DNA from: Nitrospiraceae bacterium
GTDB taxonomy: Bacteria; Nitrospirota; Nitrospiria; Nitrospirales; Nitrospiraceae
NCBI GenBank assembly: GCA_011391455.1
Contig: JAABQN010000141.1
Coordinates: 1 to 5,564 of the forward strand
DNA length: 5,564 nucleotides
Reading direction: 5' to 3'
Part shown: positions 4,874 through 5,564 of the stretch, piece after piece
How the letters are laid out: each line of letters starts with the position of its first letter
Numbering within the stretch: position 1 is the first letter of the stretch
The notes under the pieces: generated by a model
What the model was told of the DNA's origin: nothing
Database searches by the model: none
Seen by the model: the letters and a program-made list of their open reading frames with translations, nothing else
Position numbers and translations under genes: made by a program

Positions 4874-5564
4874 TTACCCTCTGCGCACCGTCACGGAGAA
4901 GGACTGGGTGGCAAACAGGCCGCCAGGATCTGTCGCCCGCACGGTCACGCCAAACGTTCCCCGCACCGTCGGTGTCCACCTGATCAGACCGGTGGACGAG
5001 TTGATCGTCATGCCGGCCGGGATCGGCGCCACCAACCGATAGGTCAGGGTTTCGCCGTTGGCATCCGTGGCATTCACGTCGTAGCGGTAGGCCTGGCCCA
5101 CCCTCGCCGTCAGGATCGGCGTCGAGGTGATGACCGGTGCTGCGGCGGTCAGCGCCACCGTAATGGTGAAGGACTGGGTCGCGAAGAGGGATTTCGGATC
5201 CGCCACCCGCACCGTCACCTGATTGGCGCCCACCTGTCCCGACGTCGGCGTCCAGGCGATCTGCCCCGTCGCCGCGTTGATGCCCATCCCAACCGGCGCG
5301 GTATCCAGGCTGTACGTCAGCGTATCGCCGTTCGCATCCGTGGCATTCACATCGTAGCTGTACACTGCTCCCACCGTCGCGGCCAGGATTGGCGCCGAGG
5401 CAATGACCGGCGCGGCCGAGACCGTCACGCCGTTCCCGAGGGGATTCCCTTCCGCCAATACCTCCGGCGTCATGTAGGTACAGCCGTCCGGCGAAGGAAT
5501 CGGCGTCGGGATGATGTCCACATGGACGTTCGAGGATTTCGGATTGTCCTTGTCCGTCAGCACC
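4874..5564 (-). CDS. Surface/secreted protein with tandem Ig/cadherin-like (He_PIG) repeats (partial, 5' end missing)
   Basis: Only the C-terminal 229 residues are present; the frame is open to the right edge, and the GTG at 5563 should not be taken as the real start. Two homologous modules of the putative-Ig (He_PIG, dystroglycan-type cadherin-like) family follow each other: residues about 51-141 and 142-227. Each has a PVI-S-PIL start, VG-xY-YDVNATDANG-TLTY, a WTPT strand, and ends FATQSF-x-TV. Such modules occur in large extracellular adhesins or structural proteins, where the D-N-D-type residues may bind calcium. The preceding 50 residues, with a PTPIPSP stretch, look like a linker. The protein ends right after the last module (VTVRRG), without a visible membrane anchor, LPXTG or secretion-sorting domain. 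Its overall role is unknown. The REP-like hairpin lies just downstream. Confidence 0.85.
   Translation of the reverse strand, partial: VLTDKDNPKSSNVHVDIIPTPIPSPDGCTYMTPEVLAEGNPLGNGVTVSAAPVIASAPILAATVGAVYSYDVNATDANGDTLTYSLDTAPVGMGINAATGQIAWTPTSGQVGANQVTVRVADPKSLFATQSFTITVALTAAAPVITSTPILTARVGQAYRYDVNATDANGETLTYRLVAPIPAGMTINSSTGLIRWTPTVRGTFGVTVRATDPGGLFATQSFSVTVRRG
4883..5413 (-). repeat. Two in-frame tandem Ig-like repeat units (about 273 bp period)
   Basis: Unit 1 covers 5141-5413 and unit 2 covers 4883-5140. Conservation is visible at DNA level: for example GTGGCATTCAC followed by TCGTAGC recurs near 5067 and 5340 on the plus strand, and AAGGACTGGGT recurs near 4901 and 5169. This points to duplication within the gene and makes copy-number change by recombination possible. 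Confidence 0.75.

Overview
The window is about 5.6 kb of GC-rich bacterial DNA. The gene set is a SufC/SufB-like pair, YbaK-type deacylase, HerA-type ATPase fused to a phosphatase, and He_PIG-type surface repeats. Together with the intergenic repeat styles, it fits an environmental bacterium such as a Nitrospira-like Nitrospirota. That placement is an inference from general appearance; no marker gene here proves it.

Positions 1-3156 hold four genes on the minus strand, read right to left with short gaps (16, 50 and 47 bp), so probably one transcript. A SufC-like ABC ATPase comes first, then a single short SufB/SufD-like scaffold protein, then a small VOC (glyoxalase-fold) protein. Last is a partial gene that joins a complete HAD-type phosphatase to a HerA/DUF87-type P-loop ATPase and runs off the left edge. 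The SufC/SufB-like pair, with no second scaffold paralogue beside it, resembles the minimal two-gene iron-sulfur cluster system (SMS) of anaerobes and archaea rather than the multi-gene SUF operon.

Positions 3157-3385 separate this cluster from a divergent plus-strand gene for an exported NTF2/SnoaL-like protein (3386-3937). A small dyad overlaps the putative ribosome binding site of the sufC-like gene.

Positions 3938-4049 lie between two convergent genes and hold a 9-bp tandem repeat whose left half is its degenerate reverse complement, so it can fold into a long imperfect hairpin. On the minus strand, 4535-4050 encodes a YbaK/ProX-type aminoacyl-tRNA deacylase.

Positions 4536-4873 carry no convincing gene. 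Their right part contains a near-perfect 19-bp-arm hairpin of the REP/RAYT type and a second short palindrome. The window ends in the 3' part of a minus-strand gene for a presumed large surface or secreted protein with two tandem Ig/cadherin-like (He_PIG) repeats, cut by the right edge.
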